Notes: generated by a model not told the origin, from the sequence alone. 64,000 nucleotides of DNA from Prado023 sp963700475 (GCA_963700475.1 CAVOXR010000005.1:248001-312000); one strand, 5' to 3'; shown: positions 18,021 to 29,105, counted from the stretch's first letter. Translations and numbers: made by a program.

Positions 18021-18791
18021 ATGCCCGAGGGGGACGCTGTACGCCGCACCGCCGCCCGGCTCGATGCGGCCCTGGCCGGCGGGACACTCGTGCGCGCCGA
18101 CCTGCGCGTTCCGCGGTTCGCGACCGTCGACCTGCTGCGGATGCAGGTGCTACGGACGCACGTCGTCGGCAAGCACCTGCTCACCCGGCTCGCCGACGAC
18201 CGCCGGGAGTGGACGCTTCACCATCACCTGCGGATGGACGGGTCCTGGCGGACAGGGCCTCCCGGAGCCCCAGGCGCCCCCGGCCACCAGATCCGGGTGT
18301 GGTTGGCGACCTCGTCGGCGCAGGCGGTCGGGGTGCGGGTGCACGACGTCGAGGTCCGGCCGACGCGTGAGGAGGCCCACTGGATCGGCCATCTGGGGCC
18401 CGACATCATGGCCGATGGGTTCGATGCCGATGCTGCTGCGGAGATCCTGATCGGGGCCGACCGTCCGCTCGTGGAGGCCCTGCTCGATCAGCGACTGGTC
18501 TGCGGGATGGGCACGATCTGGGCCTCGGAGCTGGCCAGCGCCGCGGGGGCCGACCCCTCGGCCACGACCTCGACGGTCAGCGGACTGAGCGAGTCGTTGT
18601 CCGCGATCAGGACCCGGATGCTTCGTGCCGTTGACGCCGCACCCCAGGTGACCCGGCGCGAGCTCCGGGTGTTCGAGAGGACCGGCCAGCCGTGCCGCTC
18701 GTGCGGGACGCCCATCCGATCGGGGCGCGTGGGGGTGGCGCCGATGGCCCGGCCGACCTACTGGTGCCCGGGGTGCCAGCCGATCACGTGA
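18021..18791 (+). CDS. Fpg/Nei-family DNA glycosylase
   Basis: Base-excision repair enzyme. The start is set at the ATG giving MPEGD, because Pro2 and Glu3 are the catalytic residues after removal of Met. An open frame reaches back six codons more. It has the helix-two-turn-helix (LLDQRLVCGMGTIWASE) and a C-terminal zinc finger with CRSCG and CPGC. The Asn normally found in the G-x-G-N motif is Thr here (GMGT). MPEGDAV with this finger fits the actinobacterial Nei branch rather than MutM. The 3' end overlaps the convergent SDR gene by 8 bp. Confidence 0.87.
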   Translation: MPEGDAVRRTAARLDAALAGGTLVRADLRVPRFATVDLLRMQVLRTHVVGKHLLTRLADDRREWTLHHHLRMDGSWRTGPPGAPGAPGHQIRVWLATSSAQAVGVRVHDVEVRPTREEAHWIGHLGPDIMADGFDADAAAEILIGADRPLVEALLDQRLVCGMGTIWASELASAAGADPSATTSTVSGLSESLSAIRTRMLRAVDAAPQVTRRELRVFERTGQPCRSCGTPIRSGRVGVAPMARPTYWCPGCQPIT

Positions 18792-19545
18792 TGGTCATCC
18801 CGCCGTCGACGGACAGTGTCTGGCCGGTGATGTAGCCGCCGGCGGGCGAGGCGAGGAACACGACGGTGGCGGCCAGCTCCCGCGGGTCGCCCTTGCGGCC
18901 AGCAGGGATGCGCGGCGCCATCGCATCCAAGTATCCGGGTGGGTACTGCTCGGTCATCTCGGAGGCGAAGAAGCCGGGGGCGATCGCGTTGACGCGGATC
19001 CCCTTGCGCCCGGTCCACTGGTTGGCCAGGTCGCGCGTCAGACCGATGAGACCGGCCTTGCTCGCGGCGTAGGCGGCCTGCGGCAGGCCCGCGGTCGTGA
19101 TCCCCAGGACCGAGGAGATGTTGATGATGCTCGACCCCGGCTCCATCACACGACCACATGCCTGGGCCATCCAGTAGCAGCCGTTGAGGTTGACGTCGAT
19201 GACCTGGCGGAACTGCTCGGGGGTCTCCCGGGTGGCGGGGACGGCCGTCCCGATGCCGGCGTTGTTGACCAGGATGTCGACGTGGCCGAACTCGGCGATG
19301 GCTGCGTCGACGAGGGCCTGGCACTGGTCGGGGTCGGCGACGTCGGTGGCGACCGTCAGCACCCGCCGACCGGCATCGCGCACCAGCTGGGCAGTGGCCT
19401 CGAGCCGGTCGACCCGGCGGGCGCCGAGGACGACGTCAGCACCTGCCTCGGCCAGCGCCTGTGCGAAGGCGACTCCGAGTCCGCTGGAGGCCCCGGTCAC
19501 GATGGCCACCCTGCCGTCGAGTCGGTACATGTCGGTGATCGTCAT
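18784..19545 (-). CDS. SDR-family NAD(P)-dependent oxidoreductase
   Basis: A classical short-chain dehydrogenase of 253 residues: cofactor loop TGASSGLG, NNAG, catalytic Ser-Tyr-Lys (ISS and YAASK), and the C-terminal SVDGGMT. The ATG at 19545 is chosen over an upstream GTG/ATG because TAGGGT (19558-19553) sits seven bases before it, typical of leaderless starts in this window. Closest in look to 3-oxoacyl-ACP reductase or glucose-dehydrogenase-like SDRs; the substrate cannot be told. Confidence 0.87.
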   Translation of the reverse strand: MTITDMYRLDGRVAIVTGASSGLGVAFAQALAEAGADVVLGARRVDRLEATAQLVRDAGRRVLTVATDVADPDQCQALVDAAIAEFGHVDILVNNAGIGTAVPATRETPEQFRQVIDVNLNGCYWMAQACGRVMEPGSSIINISSVLGITTAGLPQAAYAASKAGLIGLTRDLANQWTGRKGIRVNAIAPGFFASEMTEQYPPGYLDAMAPRIPAGRKGDPRELAATVVFLASPAGGYITGQTLSVDGGMTIT

Positions 19546-19601
19546 GGCGACCACCCTAGTGAGGGCTGGACTCACGACCCGCCATGGTCCAGAGTCTCGC
19601 C

Positions 19602-19970
19602 ATGCCGCAGCGCTTCGAGACCGTCGAGGAGTACATCGCCTCGTTCCCGCCGGACGTGCAGTCCGTCCTGCGTGAGGTTCGGCGCACCATCCTCGAGGTG
19701 GTCCCGACCGCGGGTGAGCGGATCAGCTACCAGATCCCCACGATCACCCTGGACGGGCAGTACCTCATCTACTTCGCGGGCTGGAAGCGGCACATCAGCC
19801 TCTACCCGGTGAGCCCGGTGGAGGACGACCCGGACCTGGCGGCCCGTCTCGCGCCCTACCTCGACGCAAAGGCGACGTGCAAGTTCCCGCTGGACAAGCC
19901 GATCCCGTACGACGTGATCACTGCGGTGGTGACCCGTGCAGCGCAGCGCCGCGTCGACAACATCGGCTAG
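19602..19970 (+). CDS. DUF1801 (YdhG-like) protein
   Basis: A 122-residue protein of the DUF1801 fold: FETVEEYIASFPPDVQ at the start, the central ERISYQIPT and YFAGWKRHISLYP, and KFPLDKPIPYDVI at the end. The ATG at 19602 has CAGAGT six bases upstream, which favours it over the ATG at 19584. Members are small, cytosolic and of unproven role. It ends overlapping the convergent FMN reductase gene by 4 bp. A second, distant DUF1801 protein lies at 24562. Confidence 0.85.
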   Translation: MPQRFETVEEYIASFPPDVQSVLREVRRTILEVVPTAGERISYQIPTITLDGQYLIYFAGWKRHISLYPVSPVEDDPDLAARLAPYLDAKATCKFPLDKPIPYDVITAVVTRAAQRRVDNIG

Positions 19971-20434
19971 GAGCGGCGCTCCAGGGCCATCGCGGCCAGC
20001 GTTGCGCCCAGGTCCCGGGCTGCCTCGACGTCCGGCGGCTGCAGGGCGCCGATGACCGACAGCACCTCCGCCGACTGCTCCCACTGGAGCGCGGCGGCGA
20101 TCTTCTGCACCGAGCGGACAGCGCCGGTGGTGTCGGTGTTCCCGTGCACGGCCAAGCCCCAGGGCAGCCCACGGGTGGCGTCCATGCAGGGGTAGTAGAC
20201 GGTGTCGAAGAAGTGCTTGAGGGCGCCGCTCATGTACCCGATGTTCGCCGGCGTGAGCAGCACCAGTGCGTCCGCGGCCAACAGGTCCGACACGGTGGCC
20301 GAGAGTGCGGGTTCCAGGGCGACCTCGACCTCGGCAAGCTCCGGGTGCCGAGCTCCGGCCTGGATCGCCTCCAGCATCTCGGCCACGGCCATCGAGGGGG
20401 TGTGGTGGACGACCAGGAGCCGGGCGGAGGTCAC
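19967..20434 (-). CDS. NAD(P)H-dependent FMN reductase / flavodoxin-like protein
   Basis: A flavodoxin-fold protein of 155 residues. The phosphate-loop region is VVHHTPSMAV, and LLTPANIGYMSGALKHFFD matches the family's flavin-ring contact (usually TPxYxGxxxxxLKxFxD). The ATG overlaps the stop of the GIY-YIG gene as ATGA, so the two are coupled. It would shuttle electrons from NAD(P)H to a quinone, iron or flavin acceptor. Confidence 0.83.
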   Translation of the reverse strand: MTSARLLVVHHTPSMAVAEMLEAIQAGARHPELAEVEVALEPALSATVSDLLAADALVLLTPANIGYMSGALKHFFDTVYYPCMDATRGLPWGLAVHGNTDTTGAVRSVQKIAAALQWEQSAEVLSVIGALQPPDVEAARDLGATLAAMALERRS

Positions 20435-21369
20435 GGGACGAGGTTAGCCGGAGCCTGGCGGCCGAGCAGTCGCGCGGCGAGGCGGGCGTTCTCGTCGGCG
20501 AACTCCCGCCACTGCGGTGGCGTCGCCTCGAGCGTGGCGACGGGTTCGCGGTCCACGAGCTTCTGGTGCCAGCGCTCCATCCGGCCGGCGCGGATCTCCA
20601 GGCTGACGAGGACGCCGTCGTGCCAGCCGTGGACGTCGGCCCGGACTGGCTCGGTGGTCGTCACCCGCTGGGTCCCGGTGGCCCAGTCGATCACGTCGAG
20701 CTCGTCGGTGATCTGGCGCGCGAGCTCGAAGGCGAGGCCGTCCACGGCCCGGTCCCGGGCGTGCAGGAGCCCGTTCCGCCACTCCTGGATGGCGGGGTCT
20801 CGAGCGTCCAGGGCATCGACGATCGAGGCCACGAAGCGATCGCGGTCCCCGGGGCCGACTCCACGACTGGTGGCGATGTCCCGCTCGGAGCTGGTCAGGC
20901 CATCGCCAGTGGCTGCCACCGGCCATACCCGGGACAGGCCGGAGCGTACGAGGCGCGCGCGATCCGCACCCAGGAACGGACCGAGGTTCATGACGGACGG
21001 ATCTGCCGCGTGGGCGAGCCGCAGTGCGGGTGCACGGGGTCCTGGGTCGAGCGCGAGCCAGACGGGCACCTCCTGGCCGCCGCGGGCTCGATTCCACCGT
21101 AGGAGCCCCCGTTCGAGGAGGTTGCGCTCGAGCCATGTGGCCTCATGGACCGATGCGCACACGAGGGCCTCGACCGCGGAGATCTGCGGAACCATGCGCC
21201 GCAGGTGCGCCCGACCCTTGAGGCTGCCCCAGTAGGACGCCGTGCGGGTCCGCAGGTTGCTGGCCCGGCCGATGTACATGGCCACGCCCCGGTGGTCGCG
21301 GAACCGGTAGACGCCCGGGCTGGCCGGCAGCAGGTCGCACGTGGCTCGCACCGCGTCCGCCCCTGCCAT
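20431..21369 (-). CDS. GIY-YIG nuclease protein, UvrC N-terminus-like
   Basis: The N-terminal ~90 residues are a GIY-YIG domain as in UvrC (PGVYRFRD...AMYIGRASNLRTR, with the metal-binding Glu in ATWLERNLL). The rest has no UvrC RNase H half and no helix-hairpin-helix, but keeps a UVR-like helical region. Homologues occur in many Actinobacteria as stand-alone proteins of this size and may act in repair. ATG at 21369 gives 312 residues; GATACT lies seven bases upstream. It is divergent from the WS/DGAT gene and coupled to the FMN reductase. Confidence 0.8.
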   Translation of the reverse strand: MAGADAVRATCDLLPASPGVYRFRDHRGVAMYIGRASNLRTRTASYWGSLKGRAHLRRMVPQISAVEALVCASVHEATWLERNLLERGLLRWNRARGGQEVPVWLALDPGPRAPALRLAHAADPSVMNLGPFLGADRARLVRSGLSRVWPVAATGDGLTSSERDIATSRGVGPGDRDRFVASIVDALDARDPAIQEWRNGLLHARDRAVDGLAFELARQITDELDVIDWATGTQRVTTTEPVRADVHGWHDGVLVSLEIRAGRMERWHQKLVDREPVATLEATPPQWREFADENARLAARLLGRQAPANLVP

Positions 21370-21436
21370 GCACGGCAGTATCGTCCAGGTCCTACGGCAC
21401 TGGTGCGCAGCCACGCGCAGCGGCAGCATGACCTCC

Positions 21437-22844
21437 ATGAATGACGGCGCGGACCGACTCCACGCCATCGACCTCGTCTGGCTGGAGATGCAGGGCGATG
21501 GACCGCCGATCGCGATCGGCACGGTCGCGGTTGCGCAGGGGGATGCGCCCTCGGACGACGAACTGCTGACGATGGTCGCCGATCGACTGGAACGGATGCC
21601 ACGCCTGCATCAGGACCTGACTGATCTGGGTGTCGGCCTGCGCCGACCCGAGTGGGTTGAGGCGGAGGGAGTGGACCTCCCCGCCCACCTGCATCGCGTT
21701 GATGCGTCGGCGGACGGCGCCATCCCTGGGCTCGATGCTGCCGTCAGCCACATCATGGAGCAGCACCTGCCACCGGATCAGCCGCTGTGGGACATGTGGG
21801 TCGTCGAGGGGCTCGCGGACCGGTGGGCTCTGGTCTGGCGCGTGCACCACACGATCGCAGACGGGGTCGGGGCCCTCGTCCTGCTGGGCCATGGATTCGA
21901 CCTGGAACCGGGTGGGGGTCAGACCCTGGCGGATGCGATCCTGGCGGTTCCGGCGCCGCGGGCGGCCGAGCGGGTGGACGCTGCCAGCTCAGGCGACGCC
22001 TGCGCGCCTCCGCGCACGAGTACCGGGTCAGTGATCAACGACGTCGGACACGACCTTGGTCACGCGCTGGGGGCGCTGCGTGGGTCCGTTCCCCATGTCA
22101 TCCCCGCCGTGACCGCGCTGATCCCGCGCCCACCCAGTCGGCTCGCGGGGCCTGTCGGCACCAGCCGGGTCTGGGTCTCGGTCGACATCCCCCTCGCTGA
22201 GGTCAAGTCGACGGGGCGGGCACTGGGGGCCACCGTCAACGACGTCGTCCTGGCCTGCGTCACTGGAGGATTCCGGGACCTCCTGGTCCATCGTGGGGAG
22301 CCCGTCGAGGGCCGCCACGTCCGCAACCTCGTCCCGGTGTCGATGCGCCCACCGGGGGACGACAGCTGCGCAGAACCGGATCAGCGGGGTCCTGGGCCAC
22401 CTGCCGGTCGGGATCGCCGACCCGGTGGACCGTCTCGCGGAGGTGAGTGCAGGTGTCGCCCACGGTCGTGAAGCTGGCACGCCGGCGCTGCGCATCGGCG
22501 CTGTTGGGGCTCGTCGACCGCACTGTGCCTGCCGCCGTCCAGGATGTGGCTGTCGCGGCGGTCGGTCGCAGTGCGCCCGCGTGGTTCATGGACACCCTGA
22601 CCACGAACGTGCCCGGCCCGCAGTTCCCGGTGTACCTGTGCGGACGGCCGTGCTCGCCATGTATCCGCTCATCCCCGTGGCCGGGCACACCTGCATCACC
22701 ACCGGCATCTTCAGCTACGACGGCATGCTGAACATCGGGGTCACCGGCGACGCCGATGAGGCCGGAGACGTTGAGGTCCTGGCGCGTGGGATCAGCCGCG
22801 CGGCCACGGAACTGGCAGAGCGCGCGAGGCATGCCCAGAGCTGA
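21437..22844 (+). CDS. Wax ester synthase/diacylglycerol acyltransferase (WS/DGAT), disrupted
   Basis: Makes wax esters or triacylglycerol from acyl-CoA. The active-site motif HHTIADG is intact near residue 140, and ATVNDVVLACV, NLVPVS and the C-terminal NVPGPQFP and TGIFSYDGMLNIGV blocks are all present, but in alternating frames. Switches occur near 22370, 22490 and 22645; the last would be mended by one extra C (GRPVLAMYP). Three shifts in one gene could mean true decay. Every block is otherwise conserved with no internal stop in the matching frame, so sequence error is at least as likely. ATG 21437 follows CAGCAT by seven bases; ATG 21428 is an alternative. Confidence 0.75.
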
Positions 22845-22846
22845 GC

Positions 22847-24383
22847 TCAGGCGGCGGTGGTGTGTTCCTGGTGGGTGTCTGGCCAGGTGTCTCGGGTGCT
22901 GCCGTGGGGGCTGGTCCAGCGCAGTCCTGAGTGGGGTAGGGGTTCGACGGTCCAGTTGTCGTCGTGTTTGAGCTGGTGGTGTCGTCTGCACAACGCGTGG
23001 AGGTTCTCGGCGTTGGTCGGTCCTTGGGGGAAGGGGATGAGGTGGTCGAGGTCGCATTCGCGGGCTGGTACTTGGCAGCCGGGGAATCGGCAGGTGACGT
23101 CGCGGGTGCGCACGTGGCGGTCCAGGGCGGTGGGGGGTCGGTAGGACCAGGTGCCGACGTCGAGGACCGCGCCGGTGGCCCGGTCGGTGAGGATGTGGCG
23201 CCAGCGGGTGTCGCCGGCGGCCAGGCGCCGGACCAGGTCCGCGGGCAGGACCCCGTACCCGGACAGTGTCCCGGGGGTGTCGGACAGGCCGGCGAGGCTG
23301 TCGATCGGGATCGTCACGTTGATCTGGGTGTTGACCGTCACCCGACCCGGGGCGCCTCCTGACCCGGTCTCGGTGGGCCCGCCGCCCTCGGGGTCGCAGT
23401 CCCCGACGACCGGGGATGCTGATCCTGGGCTGAGGATCAGGTCGACCAGGGCATCCGCCATCCGCAGGTCGAACGGGCGCCGCGCGGCCTGCGCCGCGAA
23501 CCCGCGCCCGGGATCACCGTGGTCCACGCAGCCGGCTGCCGGCCCGGCAATCCCGCAGCCCGCGGCACCGTCCTGACCTGGCTGCCCGTCGGCCCCTCGG
23601 CTATCGCCCTGAGCGCCGTCGCCGCCGGCTGCGCGCTGTCGGTGCGGTGGGCGGCCAGGGCCAGGGCCCGGATCGCGGCGTAGACCTGTTCGGCGTGGGT
23701 GGAGTCCAGGCGGGCGGTCAGGTCCGCGGTGCCATCCCCGCGGTGGTCGATCCACACCCCGCGTTCGGCCAGCGCTCGACGCCGCCGGGTCAGCACCGCG
23801 CCCGGGTCGATCGCCGCGAGCAGGCGTTTGAGGTGCCGGTCCAGCTGCCCGGCGGTGTGCCCGGCGGCGTAGGCCAGACCCGAGGCCAGGATCCGCTCGC
23901 AGTCCGCCTCGTACCCGGGCGCTCCTGGTCCTCGGCGTCCAGGCGGGGCACCAGGTAGAGGGCCCGGGCCAGGATCCCGGCCTTCGTGACATCCAGGCGC
24001 CCGTCCCACAGCGCGGCCCACACCTGCGGTTGGTGGGTCAGCAGCAGCGCCTGCTCCCGCAGGAACAACCCCGAGCGCCGGGACCGGCCCAGGGCCATCA
24101 TCAGCACGTCCACGACCTGGTCGCCGACCACCCCCGCGGGGGTGTCCGCCGCGACCGCGTGCACCGCCGCCGCCCGCAACGCCGTGACCTGCCCGAGGAC
24201 CACCTCCACGGCCTCCAGCACGTCGACCGACACCCCGAACGCCGCATACCCGGGCGGCGGCGCCCCCGGCGGGTGAGCCCGGATCAACGCGATCAGCGCC
24301 TCGATCCCCACCGCACCCGGGTCCACCAGAACCCCGTCATCCCCCCGCACCGTCAGACACACCTCAAGCACCACGACCCCCAT
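22847..24383 (-). CDS. DUF222 / HNH endonuclease domain protein (frameshifted)
   Basis: Member of the large actinobacterial family with an N-terminal DUF222 region and a C-terminal HNH nuclease (TCRFPGCQVPARECDLDHLIPF, then NLHALCRRHHQLKH). The protein is split over three frames, with switches near 23925 and 23570. The DUF222 part keeps the usual heptads (DVTKAGILARAL, GQLDRHLKRLL, HAEQVYAAI). The start is uncertain; ATG 24383 (MGVVVLEV) is given, but the frame is open to 24458 through a 12-bp tandem repeat. The family is often multicopy and its role is unknown; mobility has been suggested but no element ends are visible here. Confidence 0.78.
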
Positions 24384-24390
24384 CGCCAAC

Positions 24391-24421
24391 CGAACACCTG
24401 TACGAACACCTGTACGAACAC
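24391..24421. repeat. 12-bp tandem repeat, 2.6 copies
   Basis: CGAACACCTGTA repeats at 24391-24402 and 24403-24414, followed by a partial CGAACAC at 24415-24421. It lies just upstream of the likely start of the DUF222-HNH gene. In that gene's frame it would code VRTG repeats, which supports a non-coding, possibly promoter or operator, role. It has no inverted GTTC, so it is not an SOS box. Confidence 0.6.
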
Positions 24422-24468
24422 TAGCCCACCCCACCGACAAGGCGAGGTCGTCTTCCACAGGGGTCCAC

Positions 24469-24485
24469 GGGTGCCGCGGGCACCC
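24469..24485. other. Inverted repeat between divergent genes
   Basis: GGGTGCC (24469-24475) and GGCACCC (24479-24485) form a 7-bp stem with a GCG loop, between the DUF222-HNH gene and the DUF1801 gene, which point away from each other. It cannot serve as a terminator for either. It may be an operator or simply GC-rich chance. Confidence 0.25.
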
Positions 24486-24561
24486 GAGGGACGAGTGCCC
24501 ACGCGCGAGTCCCGACCTGTGAGCCCGCGGACGAAACCACCCGGACCACTACGATTCCCGC

Positions 24562-25014
24562 ATGGCCACCAGCACCGCCGCCACCGTGCAGGAGTACCTC
24601 GACGAGCTGCCCGAGGATCGCGCCGCCGTGGTTGCCCACGTCCGGGACCTGGTCAACGCCAGCCTCCCCGCGGGGTACGTGGAGGGGATGCTCTACGGGA
24701 TGATCACGTGGATGGTCCCGCTCGAGACCTACCCCGACACCTACAACGGCAAGCCGCTGGCCTACGTCTCGCTGGCCGCGCAGAAGAACTACTACTCGCT
24801 CTACCTCATGGCCGTCTACGCCGACTCCGCGGAGGAGGCGCGGCTCCGCGAGGAATGGACCGCGCGCGGCACGAAGCTGGACATGGGCAAGAGCTGCCTG
24901 CGTTTCAAGCGCGTTGACGACCTTCACGAGGACCTCGTCACGGAGGTCGTCGCATCGGTGCCCGTGGACGAATTCGTGGACAAGGCGAGATCGGCGCGTT
25001 CCGGCAGGCGGTGA
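24562..25014 (+). CDS. DUF1801 domain protein
   Basis: A 150-residue protein with TVQEYLDELPEDRAAVVAHVRDLV, EGMLYGMITWMVPLE, and LAAQKNYYSLYL, the standard DUF1801 blocks; the C-terminal part includes GKSCLRFKRVDDL. TACGAT at 24550-24555, six bases before the ATG and no Shine-Dalgarno, indicates a leaderless message. No function is established for the family. It differs clearly from the DUF1801 protein at 19602, so this is not a recent duplication. Confidence 0.86.
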   Translation: MATSTAATVQEYLDELPEDRAAVVAHVRDLVNASLPAGYVEGMLYGMITWMVPLETYPDTYNGKPLAYVSLAAQKNYYSLYLMAVYADSAEEARLREEWTARGTKLDMGKSCLRFKRVDDLHEDLVTEVVASVPVDEFVDKARSARSGRR

Positions 25015-25048
25015 GGCAGGTCTTCGCCTCGCCCGGCCTGGGCTGACT

Positions 25049-25075
25049 TGACGCCCACGGCGCCCGCGGGCGTCA
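25049..25075. terminator. Hairpin between convergent genes
   Basis: TGACGCCC (25049-25056) pairs perfectly with GGGCGTCA (25068-25075), loop of 11 bases, between the 3' ends of the DUF1801 gene and the FAD-oxidase gene run. No T-tract follows, which is usual in high-GC actinobacteria. The right arm includes the stop of the hydrolase remnant. Confidence 0.4.
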
Positions 25076-25150
25076 GCTGGACGTCCGCGCCGCCAGTCGG
25101 TCGAGTGCCGCGCGCACCGCACCGGGGCGCTCGTGCCAGATGAAGTGCAG
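25073..25150 (-). pseudogene. Possible C-terminal remnant of an alpha/beta hydrolase
   Basis: Directly after the stop of the FAD oxidase, one frame reads ALHFIWHERPGAVRAALDRL, then AARTSS and TGA. This resembles the last helix region of alpha/beta hydrolases, where a catalytic His is followed by E-[RK]-P-x-x-[VF]-x-x-x-[LI]. Nothing of the rest of such an enzyme fits upstream, because the oxidase gene occupies it. If real, it is a deletion scar. The match is short and could be chance. Confidence 0.3.
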
Positions 25151-25152
25151 GG

Positions 25153-26782
25153 CTACTCGCCCGCGGGCAGCAGCACCCCGGGGTTGAGGACCCCTTGCGG
25201 ATCGAGATGGGACTTGACCGTGCGGAGCAGGTCGACACCCAGGGGACCGATCTCGGCCTCCAGCCATGGCGAGTGGTCCGACCCGACGCCGTGGTGGTGG
25301 GTGATGGTCGCCCCATGAGCCACGATCACCTCAGACGCGGCCCGCTTCGCCACGCGCCACCGCTCGGCCTGATCTGGGCCAGCTGACGCCAGCGCCGTGA
25401 TGTACAGGCTCGCGCCGGTCTCGTACACGTGCGACACGTGCGCCATCACGTAGCTGTGTCCCAAGCGACTCGGTCAGGGCGCCTGTCACCGACTCCCGCA
25501 GCTCCGCCAGCTTCGACCAGCTGGTGGCCGTCTCCAGGGTCTCGACCAGGTAGCCCTGATCCATGAGCGTGTCGCGCAGGTAGGGCCCCTCGAACCGGTG
25601 CCGCAGCCACGACTCACCGGCGCCGCGACCCAGCGACGCTGCCCCGTGGTGGCGCAGGATGTCGAACGCCATCGACCGCCGGGTGCGCACCTGACCGGCC
25701 GAGGTCCCGTCCCACCCCACGATCGCCATGCAGCCGTCCGTCACGCGCCGGACCTTGAGGTAGGCGTCCATGGCACTGGCTGTGCGACCGGTCGGTCCAC
25801 TCATGTGCATCGTTGCGCGGGTCTCAGCGAGGTCGGACAGGCGCATCACGTCCGCGCAGGCCCGCGTCTGGGCGAGCTCCCGGAACGCCTGCAGGCCCGC
25901 GTCGAGGTCGGGCAGCATGACTGCCTCGAACCATCGGGTGGAGGGCGCCCGCCGCACGCGCAGCGTGAGCTCGGTGATGACGCCCAGGACCCCCTCGCTG
26001 CCCAGGAACAGCGCGCGCAGGTCGGGCCCGGCCGCCGAGGACGGCGCCCTTCCCAGCCGCAGAGTCCCACGCGGGGTCGCCACGACCATCGCCTCGACGG
26101 TCGCGTCGCTGCGCCCATACCCGGTCGAGGACTGCCCGGCTGAGCGGGTGGCGGCGTATCCACCGATGCTCGCCCGCTCCCAGGACTGCGGGACATGGCC
26201 CCAGGTGAGGCCACGGGCCGCGAGCAGCCGTTCGAGGACCGGACCGGTCATGCCCGGCTGCACCCGGGCCGTGCAGGAGACGACGTCGACGTCGAGAAGC
26301 TCGGCCATCCGGTCGAAGCTGATCGCCACGACACCCGACCGCGCCCCCGCGTAGGGGCGGACCCCACCCACGACGCTGGTGCCCCCGCCGAAGGGGACCA
26401 GGGCGAACCCGGCGGTCTCAGCGGCGGCCAGCAGGGCCACGACGTCCTCGTGCGAACCGGGGGAGACGACGGCGTCGGGCACCTCGGGTCGCGTCGCGGA
26501 CCGCCGCTCGAGCAGGTCCACGTACGACAGCCCGCCTGCATGGGCGAGCCGTGATTCGCGATCCGTACGGACGTGCTCCGCACCGACCGCCCCTGTGAGC
26601 GCGGCCATGGCCTGAGCATCGAGTCGTGACGGTCCCGGCTCGACCCGGGCCAGCGGGACGGCCGGCGCGGGGGCTGGTGGGCCGAGGACGTCGGCCACGT
26701 ACTGGGCCGCCCTGGGATCGAGGTCGTGGGAGGGGCCGGCGGCTCCCCAGCGTGCGTATCGGTCTGCCAATGATCCGATCAT
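25153..26782 (-). CDS. AGPS-like FAD-binding oxidoreductase (frameshifted)
   Basis: A vanillyl-alcohol-oxidase-fold flavoenzyme resembling alkyldihydroxyacetone-phosphate synthase and glycolate oxidase. The FAD-binding PCMH region has PFGGGTSVVGG, the pyrophosphate loop GHVPQSWERASIGG, and GSEGVLGVITE. The C-terminal lobe (HVSHVYETGASLY, THHHGVGSDH with the metal/active-site His cluster, and LDPQGVLNPG) is in another frame; the switch is at about 25462, where one extra base would turn LGHSYV into LGTQLR. It is divergent from tetR-glpD, as in the mycobacterial Rv2249c-Rv2251 locus. TAACAT at 26794-26789, six bases from the ATG, is a leaderless -10. It is likely involved in glycerol- or ether-lipid metabolism. 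Confidence 0.82.
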
Positions 26783-26788
26783 GGTTCC

Positions 26789-26879
26789 ATGTTACAGAGA
26801 TGCCTTCACTGTCACACACCAGGGACGACATCATCGATGAGATCGGGAGTAGAGTGACAGACATGGGGTCAGTGTCACA
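26789..26879. promoter_or_regulatory. Divergent promoter with TGTNACA boxes (TetR operators)
   Basis: The 80 bp between the oxidase and tetR starts hold TGTTACA (26790-26796) and TGTCACA (26810-26816), with another TGTCACA at 26873-26879. GTGACA (26854-26859) with TGTCAC (26873-26878) forms an inverted repeat across the tetR start. TGTNACA is itself palindromic. The first box overlaps the oxidase -10 (TAACAT) and the last pair brackets the +1 of tetR, whose -10 is TAGAGT (26850-26855). This suits repression of both directions by the TetR product. Confidence 0.55.
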
Positions 26880-27503
26880 TCTCCGCAGTCGCGCCCACGG
26901 TGCCCCCGCAACGTCGGATCCAGTGCTCCGCGCTGCCTACGACGGGGTTCTCGAGATCGGCCTTGGCCGGCTGACCCTGGCCGAGGTCGCACGCCGGGCA
27001 GGAGTGTCCCGGATGACGGTCTACCGCCGTTACGACGACCTCGACCGGCTCATCAGTGCCCTCCTCGTCGTCGAGTTCGGGGCTGTGATCGCCGATGCCT
27101 CCGAGCGCTCCCGGCGTGAGGCCACTGGGCGGGGGCGACTGATCCGCGAGGTCATCCTCGTCACACGCCGCACCGCCGAGCATCCCCTCATGCGCCGGAT
27201 CCTCGAACTGGATCCGGAGATGCTGATGCCGCTCGTGGTCGACCGCCTCGGGAGCTCCCACCGGATCGCGCTGGACCGCCTGCGCGAGCTCCTGGCCGCT
27301 GGGCAGGCGGACGGCTCGATCGCCCCCGGCGACCTCGACGCGATGGCCCTGCAGGTCATGAGCATGTCGGCCATCCACGTGTTCTCCGCGCGCGCCTACG
27401 ACGCCGTCGACCCCCGTGGCCGCCGCTGGCCACAGTTGGAGCGCGCGCTCGACGGCTACCTGCGGCCCTACCCGACGGACGGCCACGATGAAGGAGGCCC
27501 CCG

Positions 27504-27507
<4 letters not shown>
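26863..27507 (+). CDS. TetR-family transcriptional regulator
   Basis: A 214-residue regulator with N-terminal helix-turn-helix TLAEVARRAGVSRMTVYRRYDD and a C-terminal ligand-binding domain. The ATG at 26863 is supported by TAGAGT seven bases upstream; a longer frame to 26626 runs into the divergent oxidase gene and is not credible. Its stop overlaps the glpD ATG (ATGA). By analogy with Rv2250c, and from the boxes at both promoters, it probably represses itself, glpD and the FAD oxidase. The ligand is unknown. Confidence 0.88.

Positions 27508-29105
<1,598 letters not shown>

Noticed and set aside
24391..24421. An SOS (LexA) box upstream of the HNH gene
   Set aside because: GAAC is present but never paired with an inverted GTTC at the required spacing; the units are direct repeats.
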